From Nocardioides sp. Root240 (GTDB lineage: Bacteria; Actinomycetota; Actinomycetes; Propionibacteriales; Nocardioidaceae), in assembly GCF_001428825.1 (NCBI RefSeq), contig NZ_LMIT01000013.1, forward strand, positions 164,183 through 228,182: DNA of 64,000 nt, read 5' to 3'. Both the position numbers and the translations under genes were made by a program. This document shows, in pieces, positions 48,325-57,145 of this stretch. Numbering within the stretch: the first letter of the stretch is position 1; each line of letters starts with the position of its first letter. Below the pieces are notes generated by a model. The model was not told the origin of the DNA, did no database searches, and saw nothing but the letters and a program-made list of their open reading frames with translations.

Positions 48325-48366
48325 CGTCATAGGCTCCGTGGGCTGGAGCCCACGGAGCCTATGACG
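48325..48366. terminator. 20-bp perfect hairpin between convergent genes
   Basis: Arms 48325-48344 and 48347-48366 are perfect complements over 20 bp with a 2-base centre. It lies between two converging genes and can terminate both, though neither side has a T-run. Its perfection also fits a mobile palindromic repeat. Confidence 0.7.
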
Positions 48367-48383
48367 CAAGAAATGTAAAGGGG

Positions 48384-49421
48384 CTACTTGCGGTAGGTCA
48401 CCGAGCCGGTGGACGCCGCACCCTTGCCGGGCACGAGCTCCAGCCAGGTCTTGCCGGCCGGGATCTCGATCGCGTTGCCGGCGGCGTCCTTGAAGATCAG
48501 CTCGGCACCCCGGTCGGCCTTCTCCCAGGTCGCGGCGATCGCCTGGCCGTCGTGGAAGATGACCGCCTTGCCGCGGCCCTCGAAGTGCGAGACCGGGACC
48601 GGGTTGCCGATCGGGTCGGTGTAGGGCGCCAGGGTCGTGCGCACGGTCGCGGCGATCACCGTGTCGGGCTTGAAGGCGTCGCCGTCGGCCATGTAGCCGT
48701 TCTGCAGGACGTAGGTCTTGCCGTCGTACTTCCACTGCGAGGTGCGCGACCCGGACAGCCGGACGTCGATCGAGGTGGCCGGCTTGCCGGCCGGGAGCGC
48801 GGTGTCGCCGAACGGGAGGTAGTCGGCGGGACGGCGGGCGCGGATCTTGGCGTCGGCGCCGATCGCCTTGAGGTTCGCCATCACGCTGTGCAGCGAGTCG
48901 TGCGTGCCGTCGAGGTCCCGGACGACGTGCGGGTTGTTCATGTCGATGAAGGTGATGCCGGCCTTGCGCAGGCCCCGGAGGGTGACGTCCGCGGCGCCCG
49001 AGGTGACGATCTGGGCGTCGAGCGGCTTGGCGATGCCGATGTCGGTCAGGCGCATCGAGCGGACCGGGCCGACCTTCTTGGGGAGCTTCTCGTAGTAGAG
49101 GACGGCGAGGCGCGTGATGCCGCCCTCGACCAGCTCCTCGACGACGATGTCGGCCTTGCTGACACCGAGCTGCGGGTAGCTGGCCTGCGAGTTGTCGATC
49201 TTGACGATGTACGCCGGGTGCTCGAGCGCAGCCGACGCGCCACCCTTCGTCAGCTCACCGGTGAGGGGCCAGGTCTCGGGCTCCGGCGGCGCGGTCGGCG
49301 ACTGCGACGTGGACGCGTCGCCCTGGGGCTTCTCGTCCGACTTGTCGTCACCACCGCAGGCGGCGAGGACGAGGCTGAGCGCGACGAGCGAGGCGGGCAG
49401 GGCGGTACGAAGTGTCTTCAC
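48384..49421 (-). CDS. DUF3048 (YerB-like) lipoprotein
   Basis: A 345-residue lipoprotein. Signal peptide with lipobox LVLAACGG, an acidic Ser/Pro linker, then DUF3048: HPAYIVKIDNSQASYPQLGVSKADIVVEELVEGGITRLAVLYYEKLPKKVGPVRSMRLTDI. The C-terminal part (SHFEGRGKAVIFHDGQAIAATWEKAD) is also typical. Function unknown; YerB has been linked to peptidoglycan or sporulation. GGAGGG lies 6 bases before the GTG at 49421, preferred over the GTG at 49427. Confidence 0.9.
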   Translation of the reverse strand: MKTLRTALPASLVALSLVLAACGGDDKSDEKPQGDASTSQSPTAPPEPETWPLTGELTKGGASAALEHPAYIVKIDNSQASYPQLGVSKADIVVEELVEGGITRLAVLYYEKLPKKVGPVRSMRLTDIGIAKPLDAQIVTSGAADVTLRGLRKAGITFIDMNNPHVVRDLDGTHDSLHSVMANLKAIGADAKIRARRPADYLPFGDTALPAGKPATSIDVRLSGSRTSQWKYDGKTYVLQNGYMADGDAFKPDTVIAATVRTTLAPYTDPIGNPVPVSHFEGRGKAVIFHDGQAIAATWEKADRGAELIFKDAAGNAIEIPAGKTWLELVPGKGAASTGSVTYRK

Positions 49422-49461
49422 GTGCACCCCTCCAGTCTGACCCAGACCCCCGGAGTACGAC

Positions 49462-49494
49462 GGAGCCGCCCCCGCGTGTCGCGGGAGCGGCTCC
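49462..49494 (-). terminator. terminator after the fabG-type gene
   Basis: Arms 49462-49476 and 49480-49494 pair over 15 positions with loop TGT. The single non-standard position becomes a G-U wobble in minus-strand RNA, so it serves the reductase gene ending at 49530. Confidence 0.7.
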
Positions 49495-49529
49495 AGAGGC
49501 GTTGCTTTGCAGCGTGCGTGCCGGGCGCG

Positions 49530-50300
49530 TCAGGTTCCGAGCGAGATGCCGCCGTCGACGTAGATCGTCTGACCGGTGATGTACGACGACTCGTCGGCAG
49601 ACAGGAAGGTGACCGCGGCCGCGATGTCTTCGGGGAAGCCGACCCGGCGGACCGGGTTGGCCTCGGCGTTGAGGCGGCGGAACTCGTCGACGTCCATCTT
49701 CAGCCGCGCGGCCGTGGCGTCGGTCATCTCGGTGGCGATGAAGCCGGGGGCGACCGCGTTGACGTTGATGCCGAACGGGCCGAGCTCGATGCCGAGGGTC
49801 CGGGTGAAGCCCTGGATGCCCATCTTGGCGGCGGAGTAGTTGGCCTGGCCGCGGTTGCCCAGCGCGGAGATCGAGGAGATGTTCACGACCTTGCCGTACT
49901 TCTGCTCCACGAAGTGCTTCTGCGCGGCCTTGGTCATCAGGAAGGCGCCCTTGAGGTGCACGCCCATGACCAGGTCCCAGTCCTCCTCGGTCATCTTGAA
50001 GAGGAGGTTGTCGCGGGTGATGCCGGCGTTGTTGACCAGCACGTGGATGCCGCCGAGCTCGGCGACGACCCGCTCGATGGCAGCGTCGACCGACGCGCCG
50101 TCGGAGACGTTGGCGCCGACGCCGATGGCCTTGGCGCCCTCGACCAGCGGGAGCTTCGCGGCGGCCTCGGCCGCGGCCGACTCGTCGAGGTCGACGATCG
50201 CGATGGACGCGCCCTCCTCGGCGAACCGGGTGGCGGTGCCGAACCCGATCCCGCGCGCTGCTCCGGTGATGACGGCTACTCGCCCGTCGAAACGACCCAT
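49530..50300 (-). CDS. fabG: 3-oxoacyl-ACP reductase / SDR oxidoreductase
   Basis: A classical short-chain dehydrogenase of 256 residues. NAD(P) motif TGAARGIGFG, NNAG (LVNNAGI), catalytic Ser in ISSISALGNRGQANYSAAKMGI with the Tyr-x3-Lys pair, and PGFIATEMT. It reduces 3-oxoacyl-ACP or acyl-CoA; fabG-like paralogues are common, so the pathway is not certain. ATG at 50300 with GAGAGG about 9 bases upstream. Confidence 0.9.
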   Translation of the reverse strand: MGRFDGRVAVITGAARGIGFGTATRFAEEGASIAIVDLDESAAAEAAAKLPLVEGAKAIGVGANVSDGASVDAAIERVVAELGGIHVLVNNAGITRDNLLFKMTEEDWDLVMGVHLKGAFLMTKAAQKHFVEQKYGKVVNISSISALGNRGQANYSAAKMGIQGFTRTLGIELGPFGINVNAVAPGFIATEMTDATAARLKMDVDEFRRLNAEANPVRRVGFPEDIAAAVTFLSADESSYITGQTIYVDGGISLGT

Positions 50301-50341
50301 GGGTGCTGACCTCTCAAGCTCGGTGGACGATCGGCCAGAGC

Positions 50342-50755
50342 CTACGACGCCAGGGCGGCGCGCAGGCGGGCGGCATACTCCGCGGACTCGCCATCGGCGT
50401 ACTTGCGCCGCGGCCAGAAGAACCCACGCAGCCCGTCGCCCTTGGTCCGCGGCACGACGTGCAGGTGCAGGTGCGGCACCGACTGGCTGACGGTGTTGTT
50501 CATCGCGACGAAGCTGCCCTGCGCCCCGAGCCCGTCGACGACCGCGGTCGCGAGCCGCTGCGCCGCGGCCAGGAACCCGTCCCGCTGCGCTGCCGGGAGG
50601 TCGGGCAGCGTGACGTGGTGCTCGCGGGGCACGAGCAGGACGTGGCCCTTGAAGACCGGGCGCCGGTCGAGGAAGGCCATCAGGTCGGGCTCGTCGAGGA
50701 CGACGTCGGCCTCGGCGTCGCCGGCGATGATCGCGCAGAAGATGCAGTCCGCCAT
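50342..50755 (-). CDS. HIT family hydrolase
   Basis: A 137-residue histidine-triad protein. DCIFCAIIAGD at the N terminus, HVLLVPREHH and the triad HLHLHVVPR. Hydrolyses nucleoside phosphoramidates or dinucleoside polyphosphates. TAGGTT (50767-50762) lies 6 bases before the ATG (leaderless). Confidence 0.94.
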   Translation of the reverse strand: MADCIFCAIIAGDAEADVVLDEPDLMAFLDRRPVFKGHVLLVPREHHVTLPDLPAAQRDGFLAAAQRLATAVVDGLGAQGSFVAMNNTVSQSVPHLHLHVVPRTKGDGLRGFFWPRRKYADGESAEYAARLRAALAS

Positions 50756-50803
50756 GCGGCGAACCTATCCCCCGGCCCGACCGGGCCAGACGGGCCAGAC
50801 GGG

Positions 50804-51961
50804 TCAGGCGGCGCCCTGCTGGGCGGCCCAGCCGTCGCGGGCAGCCACCGCGATGTCCGGGTTGTCGGAGAAGACCGCGTCGATGCCCGTGTCCAGGAAG
50901 GCCGCGACCTCGCCGGCGAGGTCGCCCTTCGCGTTCGGGTCGGTGCCGATGCGGTGGTTGGACGGCAGGAACTGGTTCTCGACCCGCATCGTCCAGGTCA
51001 CGACCTTGAGGCCGGCGGCGTGGGCGTCGGGGACCAGCGTGCTCGGCGTACCGATGGCGCCGGAGGCGTCGCGCGGCAGGATCAGGTTCTTCGCGGGGGC
51101 GACCCACGTGGCGTAGGTCGCGATGTCGGCGAGGCCGGCGGGCTTCACCAGGTCGGCGTAGGTGGTGGTCGAGCCGGCGGCCTTCAGGTCGTAGGGCGCG
51201 CCGCTCCCGTCGACGAGCTGGGCCAGCGGCACGTCCGTCCTCGTCGCGAGCTCGCGCAGGTTGCCGGTCTCGAAGGACTGGATGACGACCTTCGCGTTCG
51301 CGCGGTCGAGGCCGTTGCGGCGCAGGGTGCGGACCAGCGGCTCCTCGAGCGAGAGGCCGATCGAGTCGAAGTACGTCGGGTGCTTGGTCTCCGGCGCGAT
51401 GCCGATCCGGCGCCCGGTGCGGCCGGACTCGCGCTTCACCAGCGCGATGACCTCCTCCAGCGTGGGGATCTCGAACTGGCCGTCGTACCGGGTGTTGTCC
51501 GGGCGCACCTGCGGCAGACGCTCCTTGGCGCGCAGCGTCTTCAGCTCGGCGAGGGTGAAGTCCTCGGTGAACCAACCGGTGATCGAGGTGCCGTCGATGA
51601 CCTTGGTGGTCCGGCGGCCGGCGAACTCAGGGTGGTCGGCGACGTCGGTCGTGCCGCTGATCTCGTTCTCGTGGCGGGCGACCAGCACGCCGTCCTTGGT
51701 GGAGACGAGGTCGGGCTCGACGTAGTCGGCACCCATCCGGATGGCGAGGCGGTACGCCGCGAGCGTGTGCTCGGGCCGGTAGCCCGAGGCGCCGCGGTGC
51801 GCGATCACGATCGGCTCACCGGCGGCGTGGCGGTCGGCGTGGTCCTGGCCGTACCCGTCACCGGGCGTCGCGCCGGCGGGCGCGGCGGCGGCGCCGAGGG
51901 CGACGACGGCGGAGGTGGTGGCGGCCATGAAGGTCCTCCCGAGGAGGGTCATCCGAGTCAT
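50804..51961 (-). CDS. secreted glycerophosphodiester phosphodiesterase
   Basis: A 385-residue enzyme with signal peptide (cleavage near APAGATPGD). The GDPD TIM barrel shows IVIAHRGASGYRPEHTLAAY, DYVEPDLVSTKDGVLVARHE, TLEEVIALV, IAPETKHP and VVIQSFE. It releases glycerol 3-phosphate from phospholipid head groups for phosphate or carbon supply. Two ATGs are close; the first is used. No Pho box was identified. Confidence 0.93.
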   Translation of the reverse strand: MTRMTLLGRTFMAATTSAVVALGAAAAPAGATPGDGYGQDHADRHAAGEPIVIAHRGASGYRPEHTLAAYRLAIRMGADYVEPDLVSTKDGVLVARHENEISGTTDVADHPEFAGRRTTKVIDGTSITGWFTEDFTLAELKTLRAKERLPQVRPDNTRYDGQFEIPTLEEVIALVKRESGRTGRRIGIAPETKHPTYFDSIGLSLEEPLVRTLRRNGLDRANAKVVIQSFETGNLRELATRTDVPLAQLVDGSGAPYDLKAAGSTTTYADLVKPAGLADIATYATWVAPAKNLILPRDASGAIGTPSTLVPDAHAAGLKVVTWTMRVENQFLPSNHRIGTDPNAKGDLAGEVAAFLDTGIDAVFSDNPDIAVAARDGWAAQQGAA

Positions 51962-52087
51962 GACCGGCAGCCGACCACCCGCAGGTGGCCCGGCGGGGAG
52001 CCGCCGGTGAACGCCAGTCGGTCACTCGGCGAGCACTCCCCCCGTTCGGAGGTACGGCGCCGCGCAGGCGCCCGCGACAATGGCGAG

Positions 52088-52855
52088 GTGGCTTACTGGC
52101 ACCGCACCGCAGCGCACACCTTCGCCCCGACCGAGCACGTCGGCGGCGCGTGGGACCGCGCGACGCAGCACATCGCCCCTGCCCTCGGCGTGCTCGCCCA
52201 CGAGGTCGAGCGGGACCGCGACGCGCGCCGCAGCGACGGGCTCGTCGTCAGCCGGCTGTCCTACGACATCCTCGGGACGGTGCCGATCGAGCCGATCGAC
52301 GTCGGCGTGGAAGTGCTCCGTCCGGGGCGGACCATCGAGCTGGTGCAGGCCACGGCGTCGTACCGGGGGCGGGCGGTGGCGCTTCTGCGCGCCTGGCTGG
52401 CGGAGCCCTACGACACCACTCCCCTCGCCGGGACCGACCTGCCGTCGATCCCGGGGCCCGACGAGATGCAGCCGTGGGACATGGCGGGGCTGTGGCGGGG
52501 TGGGTTCATCGCGTCGATCGAGGTGCGCCGCAAGGAGCTCGGTCCCGGCCGGTCGATGGCGTGGGTGCGGACGCCGCACGCCCTCGTCGCGGACGAGCCG
52601 GTCAGCCGGCTCGCGGCGGTCGCCGGGCTGATCGACGTGACCAACGGGATCGCCGTGCGCACCGACCCGGAGCAGGTCGCCTTCCCGAACCTCGACCTCA
52701 CCGCGCACTTCCTGCACGCCCCTGCCGACGGCTGGCTCGGCCTCGACACGACGCAGTCCTACGGGCCCGGTGGCATCGGCGTCACCAGCTCGAAGATGCA
52801 CGACGAGAGCGGTCCGCTCGGGACCATCGCGCAGACGCTCACCGTGCGCCCGTAG
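52088..52855 (+). CDS. acyl-CoA thioesterase-like double-hotdog protein
   Basis: A 255-residue protein of the TesB-related thioesterase superfamily. GGAWDRATQHIAPALGVLAHEVER and LSYDILGTVPIEPIDVGVEVLRPGRTIELVQATASYRGRAVALLRAWL form the first hotdog. The second (PNLDLTAHFLHAPADGWLGLDTTQSYGPGGIGVTSSKMHDESGPLG) carries the Asp/Thr/Gln region. The GTG at 52088 is in frame; an ATG at 52080 is not. It is followed after 9 bases by an NAD-binding gene with its own promoter. Confidence 0.83.
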   Translation: MAYWHRTAAHTFAPTEHVGGAWDRATQHIAPALGVLAHEVERDRDARRSDGLVVSRLSYDILGTVPIEPIDVGVEVLRPGRTIELVQATASYRGRAVALLRAWLAEPYDTTPLAGTDLPSIPGPDEMQPWDMAGLWRGGFIASIEVRRKELGPGRSMAWVRTPHALVADEPVSRLAAVAGLIDVTNGIAVRTDPEQVAFPNLDLTAHFLHAPADGWLGLDTTQSYGPGGIGVTSSKMHDESGPLGTIAQTLTVRP

Positions 52856-52864
52856 ATTGGCAGC

Positions 52865-53524
52865 ATGCTCGTCGCCATCGTCGGGGGCCACGGCCAGATC
52901 GCCCGGCTGCTGCACCCCCTCGTCGTCGCCCAGGGCCACACGCCCGTCGCCCTGGTACGCCGCGAGGACCAGCGCGCCGTCTTGGAGGAGCTCGGCGCCG
53001 AGGTGCGCCTGCTCGACATCGAGTCGGCCGGGGTCGAGGACTTCGAGGCGGCCTTCGACGGTTGCTCCGCGGTGGTGTTCGCCGCGGGCGGTGGACCCGA
53101 CGGCAACCTCGAGCGCAAGCGCACCGTCGACCTCGAGGGCTCGCTGAAGTCGATCGAGGCCGCGTCCCGCAAGGGGATCCGCCGGTTCGTGCAGGTCTCA
53201 GCGATCGACGTCGACGAGCCGGTCGCTGCCGACGCGGGCGAGGTGTGGGCGGCCTACGTCGCCGCGAAGCGCGACTCCGACCGTGCTCTGCGCGAGAGCC
53301 GGCTGGCCTGGACCATCCTGCGCCCGGGCCGGCTGACCGACGACCCGGCCACCGGACGGGTGGCGCTCGGCCCGGACGTCCCGCGCGGCCCGGTCACCCG
53401 GGCCGACGTGGCGGCGGTGCTCGCCGCGGTGCTGGACCGGCCCGACACGGTCGGGCAGCAGTGGAACCTGGTGGGCGGCGACGTCCCGGTCGATGAGGCC
53501 GTGGACGCCGCCGCCCGAGCCTGA
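52865..53524 (+). CDS. NAD(P)-binding (NmrA/SDR-like) protein
   Basis: A 219-residue atypical SDR. Dinucleotide motif VAIVGGHGQIARLLHPLVV, VVFAAGGGPDGNLERKRTVDLEG and AYVAAKRDSDRALRESRLAWTILRPGRL. Lacks a clear Tyr-x3-Lys dehydrogenase pair apart from YVAAK, and may be a sensor or epimerase-like enzyme. TAGATT (52853-52858) is 6 bases before the ATG; its TAG is the stop codon of the upstream thioesterase. Confidence 0.85.
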   Translation: MLVAIVGGHGQIARLLHPLVVAQGHTPVALVRREDQRAVLEELGAEVRLLDIESAGVEDFEAAFDGCSAVVFAAGGGPDGNLERKRTVDLEGSLKSIEAASRKGIRRFVQVSAIDVDEPVAADAGEVWAAYVAAKRDSDRALRESRLAWTILRPGRLTDDPATGRVALGPDVPRGPVTRADVAAVLAAVLDRPDTVGQQWNLVGGDVPVDEAVDAAARA

Positions 53525-53544
53525 GGCTCGTCGGCTCCCCCGGG

Positions 53545-53709
53545 TCAGACGGTACGTCCGCCGCGCCCGTTGAAGATCGACACGCCTCCGGGCCCCACCA
53601 GGAGTCCGACGACGATCAGCACGATCCCCAGGATGATGCCGCCCTGGATCAGGGTGACGATTCCGGCGATGACCAGGACGACTGCTGCCAGCCACAAGAG
53701 CGTGCCCAT
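53545..53709 (-). CDS. 54-residue hydrophobic protein with GPGGVSIFNGRG tail
   Basis: A very short gene. The sequence is almost wholly hydrophobic, with two membrane helices (about residues 3-20 and 24-40) joined by LIQGG, then the tail GPGGVSIFNGRGGRTV. GAGGAG lies about 7 bases before the ATG, so translation is well supported. Short membrane proteins ending in a GPGG-SIF tail recur in actinobacteria as I recall; no function is known. It lies alone between converging and diverging neighbours. Confidence 0.7.
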   Translation of the reverse strand: MGTLLWLAAVVLVIAGIVTLIQGGIILGIVLIVVGLLVGPGGVSIFNGRGGRTV

Positions 53710-53796
53710 CTGAACTCTCCTCTGCCTTGCCCACCGGGAGGTGGGGTGTGCTCGGGAGGTACCCCGCGGAGCCGGGTCCAGCCCCAGGAAAGTCCG

Positions 53797-54774
53797 TCAG
53801 ACAGCGGGCTCGTCGGTGTCGTAGCGCTCGATCGGGTCCTTGTCGCCGGTGAACGGCAGCAGCTGCACGACCACGACCACCACCGCACCGACGACGAGGC
53901 CGACCACGGCGGAGATGCCGGTGTTGGCGAGCCACGCGAGGACGCTGCCCAGGACGCCGTGGACGGCGTGCTCGATGTCGTGCTCGATGTCGTGGACCCA
54001 CTCGTAGGGGGCGTGCCACCAGCCGACCTCGTCGAGGTTGGCGAGCAGGATGTGGCCGCCGACCCAGAGCATGGCGACGGTCCCGACGACCGAGATGATC
54101 GACAGCAGGCGCGGCATGAAGGCGACCAGGCCGCGGCCGACCTTCTGCGCCACGGCCGACGGGCGCTGGGCGAGGTGGAGCCCGACGTCGTCCATCTTCA
54201 CGATCAGCGCGACCACGCCGTAGACCGCGACGGTGATGACGAGCGCGACGACCACCAGGATCGCGAGCCGGGCCCAGAAGGACTCGTCCTCGACCGAGGC
54301 CAGGGCGATCACCATGATCTCGGCGGACAGGATCAGGTCGGTGCGGATGGCGCCGGCGATCATCGTCTTCTCGGCCTCGGGACCGACCTCGGCGACGGGG
54401 GTGTCGTGCTCCTCGTGGTGCGAGAGCAGGTGCCACACCTTGTGGGCACCCTCGTAGGCCAGGAAGGTGCCGCCGATCATCAGGATGACGGGCAGCAGGT
54501 CCGGCAGCAGCTCGCTGAGCAGGAGCGCCGCCGGGAGGATGATCAGCAGCTTGTTGCGGATCGAGCCGATCGCGATCTGCTTGACGATCGGGAGCTCGCG
54601 CGCGGCGGCCACGCCCTGCACGTACTGCGGCGTCACCGCCGTGTCGTCGACGACGACGCCGGCGGCCTTGGCGGTCGCCTTGCCGGCGGCAGCGCCGACG
54701 TCGTCGACAGATGCGGCGGCCATCTTCGCGATGGCGGCGACGTCGTCGAGGAGTCCGAACAGGCCTGCGCTCAT
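53797..54774 (-). CDS. DUF808 (YedI-like) membrane protein
   Basis: A 325-residue polytopic protein typical of DUF808: MSAGLFGLLDDVAAIAKMAAASVDDVGAAAGKATAKAAGVVVDDTAVTPQYV, then KIAIGSIRNKLLI-like segment, HKVWHLLSHHEEHD and EKTMIAGAIRTDLILSAEIMVIAL. About seven membrane helices. Function unknown. TAGCCT (54787-54782) lies 7 bases before the ATG (leaderless). Confidence 0.92.
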   Translation of the reverse strand: MSAGLFGLLDDVAAIAKMAAASVDDVGAAAGKATAKAAGVVVDDTAVTPQYVQGVAAARELPIVKQIAIGSIRNKLLIILPAALLLSELLPDLLPVILMIGGTFLAYEGAHKVWHLLSHHEEHDTPVAEVGPEAEKTMIAGAIRTDLILSAEIMVIALASVEDESFWARLAILVVVALVITVAVYGVVALIVKMDDVGLHLAQRPSAVAQKVGRGLVAFMPRLLSIISVVGTVAMLWVGGHILLANLDEVGWWHAPYEWVHDIEHDIEHAVHGVLGSVLAWLANTGISAVVGLVVGAVVVVVVQLLPFTGDKDPIERYDTDEPAV

Positions 54775-54784
54775 GGCGCGAAGG

Positions 54785-55855
54785 CTACCGGGCGGCCGGC
54801 ACCGGCTCCGCTTCGACGGCTTCCTCACCCTCGCGTACGACGGCCGCGAGCTCCACCGCTGCACCGACCCGCTGCTCGGCCGTGGCGAACGGGTCCACCA
54901 CGTGCCGCAGGGTCCGCTGCACCGGAGGTGCCGCCAGGCCAAGGGCGACAGCGACGCCGAAGCCGGTCGCGGCGGCGAGCGCGAGGACGGGGTGCTCGGC
55001 GGCCCAGGCCGGGAAGCCGGCGTACTCCAGGCCCTTCACGGCGAAGCCGTGGAACAGGTAGACGGTCATCGTGGCCGCGCCCATCCGGGTGAACCAGCCG
55101 CCCCGGCGCGGGACGACCGCCAGCCACGCGAACGTGCCGACCAGGCCGACCCCCATCACCAGCAGGCGGGTGAGGATCGCGGTCGTGTCCGGGACGCCGA
55201 GGAGCTCGTAGGGCTTCTGGTAGAGGTAGGCCGTCCCGGCCCACCGGTCCAGGTCGATCGCGAGCACGGCGAGCACCGCGAAGGCCACGACGCCGAGCAG
55301 CGCCGGGAACCGGCCCCGCAGCCACTCCAGCGACTCGGGCGTGGTCTTGAGGCCGAGCACGAAGAACGGCAGGAAGCCGAGGATCCGCGGCAGGTCCAGC
55401 CACGCGGTCCACTCCCCCGTCAGGTAGCCGCTGCCGACCGCGAGCCCGACCGCGACGAGGAAGGCACCCGGCACCGGCCGGAACAGCGGGGTCAGCAGTC
55501 GCCACACCACGAGCGCGAGCAGGTACCACATCGGGAAGTGCGGATCGAGCCACAGGTCGCCGAGCTGCTCGCCACCGACGTGCAGCCGGAACCACGCCAG
55601 CGCGCCCTCGAAGAGCACGTACGGCACGAGCAGCCCGGTGACGAGGTTCCACAGTCGGGCGGGGCTGTAACCGAACCCGCGCGAGAGGTAGCCGGACAGG
55701 AACACGAACGCCGGCATGTGCCACAGGTAGACGAAGTCGTAGAGGTGTCCCGCAACGACGTCGTCGGGCAGCAGTGCCCAGGTGTGGCCGAGGACGACGA
55801 GGACGATCAGCCCTATCTTCGCGTTGTCGAGCCAGGGGTCACGGGTCGCGGGCAT
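54785..55855 (-). CDS. acyltransferase 3 family membrane protein
   Basis: A 356-residue protein with ten predicted helices. The family motif DNAKIGLIVLVVLGHTWALL provides the catalytic-region His, with YLWHMPAFVFLSGYLSRGF and the late MTVYLFHGF. Acyl-3 proteins O-acylate surface polysaccharides, glycolipids or antibiotics. ATG at 55855 is chosen over an adjoining GTG. It occupies the place where manA usually follows the SIS gene in related genomes, so it may modify mannosylated envelope molecules (inference). Confidence 0.87.
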   Translation of the reverse strand: MPATRDPWLDNAKIGLIVLVVLGHTWALLPDDVVAGHLYDFVYLWHMPAFVFLSGYLSRGFGYSPARLWNLVTGLLVPYVLFEGALAWFRLHVGGEQLGDLWLDPHFPMWYLLALVVWRLLTPLFRPVPGAFLVAVGLAVGSGYLTGEWTAWLDLPRILGFLPFFVLGLKTTPESLEWLRGRFPALLGVVAFAVLAVLAIDLDRWAGTAYLYQKPYELLGVPDTTAILTRLLVMGVGLVGTFAWLAVVPRRGGWFTRMGAATMTVYLFHGFAVKGLEYAGFPAWAAEHPVLALAAATGFGVAVALGLAAPPVQRTLRHVVDPFATAEQRVGAAVELAAVVREGEEAVEAEPVPAAR

Positions 55856-55911
55856 CACCCCGTGGTACCCGACGAACCTGGGAGAAGACCGTGAGGAATC
55901 CCTCAGCGAGC

Positions 55912-56937
55912 TCAGTCGGCGACGAGACCCAGGCGCAGGTACTCCGCGGCGTAGGTGCCGTGGAGCAGCAGCGAGGCGTAGCGCGCGACCTCACCGACCG
56001 CCTCGGAGGAGACGTGCTCGACGCGGACGTCGTGGCCGAGCGCGGCCTCCTCGAGCCGGATCCGCTGGTCGCGGACGACCGGGTCGTCGACGCCGTCGTC
56101 GAGGATCACCAGGGCGGGCCGGCGGTCCCCCGTCTCGTCGGCGAACGGGTCGGCGAAGACGTTGCGGGGGCGCGCGGCCTCGACGACCGGGAGCAGGTGC
56201 TCGGCGTCGCCGGCGAGCGCCGTGCGTCCGGACGTACGACGGATCGACTCGGCCACGCGGCGGGCAGCGCGCGCCGCGAGCACCGACCCGCCCCAGATCA
56301 GCGGGCTGGCGTCGGCGAGCGAGATGGCCAGCATCTTGGCGGGGTTGATCGAGATGTCGCGGTGCGGCGAGCAGGCGATGGCGACCGCGTCGAGCGCCTC
56401 CGCGACCGCGTCGGGCTCGGCCGACGGGCCGAGCTGCACCTGGTCGAGGAAGGACAGCATCGCGACCGCGGTGGCGAGCTGGTCACCGGTGCTGGTGGGC
56501 AGCAGCGTCGTCCAGCGGCCGGTGGCATGCTCCGCGACGAGCGAGTCGCGCGGCGTCGCGACGACCAGCTGGCACCCGCGGCGCGCCGCCTCGGCGACCG
56601 CGAGCGCGGTGCCGGGGTCGCCGCCCTCGGGAGCGAGCACGACGACCAGGTCGAGGCCTCCGGCCCAGCCGGGCAGGGCCGGTGAGGGCCACGCCACGAA
56701 GGGCACCGGGCAGAACGGCTCGAGGACGGCCCGCAGCAAGCGCGAGTCCGGACCGGCGGCGATCACCGCCCGCGGGCGGGTCTCGCTCGCCCGCGACACG
56801 GCCTCCGCGATCGCGTCGGCGGAGTCACCGACCTCGCGTCGTACCCGCGAGCCGGACTCGGCCAGCGTGCGCAGCCGGAGGTCCGCCGAGGCGAGCGCGC
56901 CCTCGTCGTCCAGCCGGGACTCGTCGAACCAGACCAT
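55912..56937 (-). CDS. SIS-domain protein (TobH / bifunctional PGI-PMI related)
   Basis: A 341-residue protein like mycobacterial Rv3256c (TobH). The N-terminal VWFDESRLDDEGALASADLRLRTLAESG and two SIS-like halves are visible. The phosphosugar-isomerase-like end is NVFADPFADETGDRRPALVILDDG. It likely binds a hexose phosphate in mannose metabolism; catalysis is unproven. CGGAGG lies 7 bases before the ATG. Confidence 0.82.
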   Translation of the reverse strand: MVWFDESRLDDEGALASADLRLRTLAESGSRVRREVGDSADAIAEAVSRASETRPRAVIAAGPDSRLLRAVLEPFCPVPFVAWPSPALPGWAGGLDLVVVLAPEGGDPGTALAVAEAARRGCQLVVATPRDSLVAEHATGRWTTLLPTSTGDQLATAVAMLSFLDQVQLGPSAEPDAVAEALDAVAIACSPHRDISINPAKMLAISLADASPLIWGGSVLAARAARRVAESIRRTSGRTALAGDAEHLLPVVEAARPRNVFADPFADETGDRRPALVILDDGVDDPVVRDQRIRLEEAALGHDVRVEHVSSEAVGEVARYASLLLHGTYAAEYLRLGLVAD

Positions 56938-56962
56938 GGCGCGTCCTCCGATGCCGTCAGTC

Positions 56963-57145
56963 TCAGGCGGGCTTGCGGGCCTCGTCGACGAGCAGCACCG
57001 GGATGCCGTCGCGCACCGGGTAGGCCAGGCCGCAGCCGCCGCAGACCAGCTCGGTCGCGTCGCCAGCGGGGGTCACGGCGAGCTCGCCGTGGCAGGCGGG
57101 GCACACGATGATCGCCAGCAGCTCGGGCGAGATCTCGGCGTTCAT
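56963..57145 (-). CDS. Trm112-like zinc-ribbon protein
   Basis: A 60-residue protein: LLAIIVCPACHGELAV and LVCGGCGLAYPVRDGIPVLL. The two CxxC pairs form a zinc ribbon, as in the Trm112/YcaR family. Eukaryotic Trm112 activates methyltransferases; bacterial roles are unclear. It overlaps the manB stop by 4 bases. Confidence 0.9.
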   Translation of the reverse strand: MNAEISPELLAIIVCPACHGELAVTPAGDATELVCGGCGLAYPVRDGIPVLLVDEARKPA

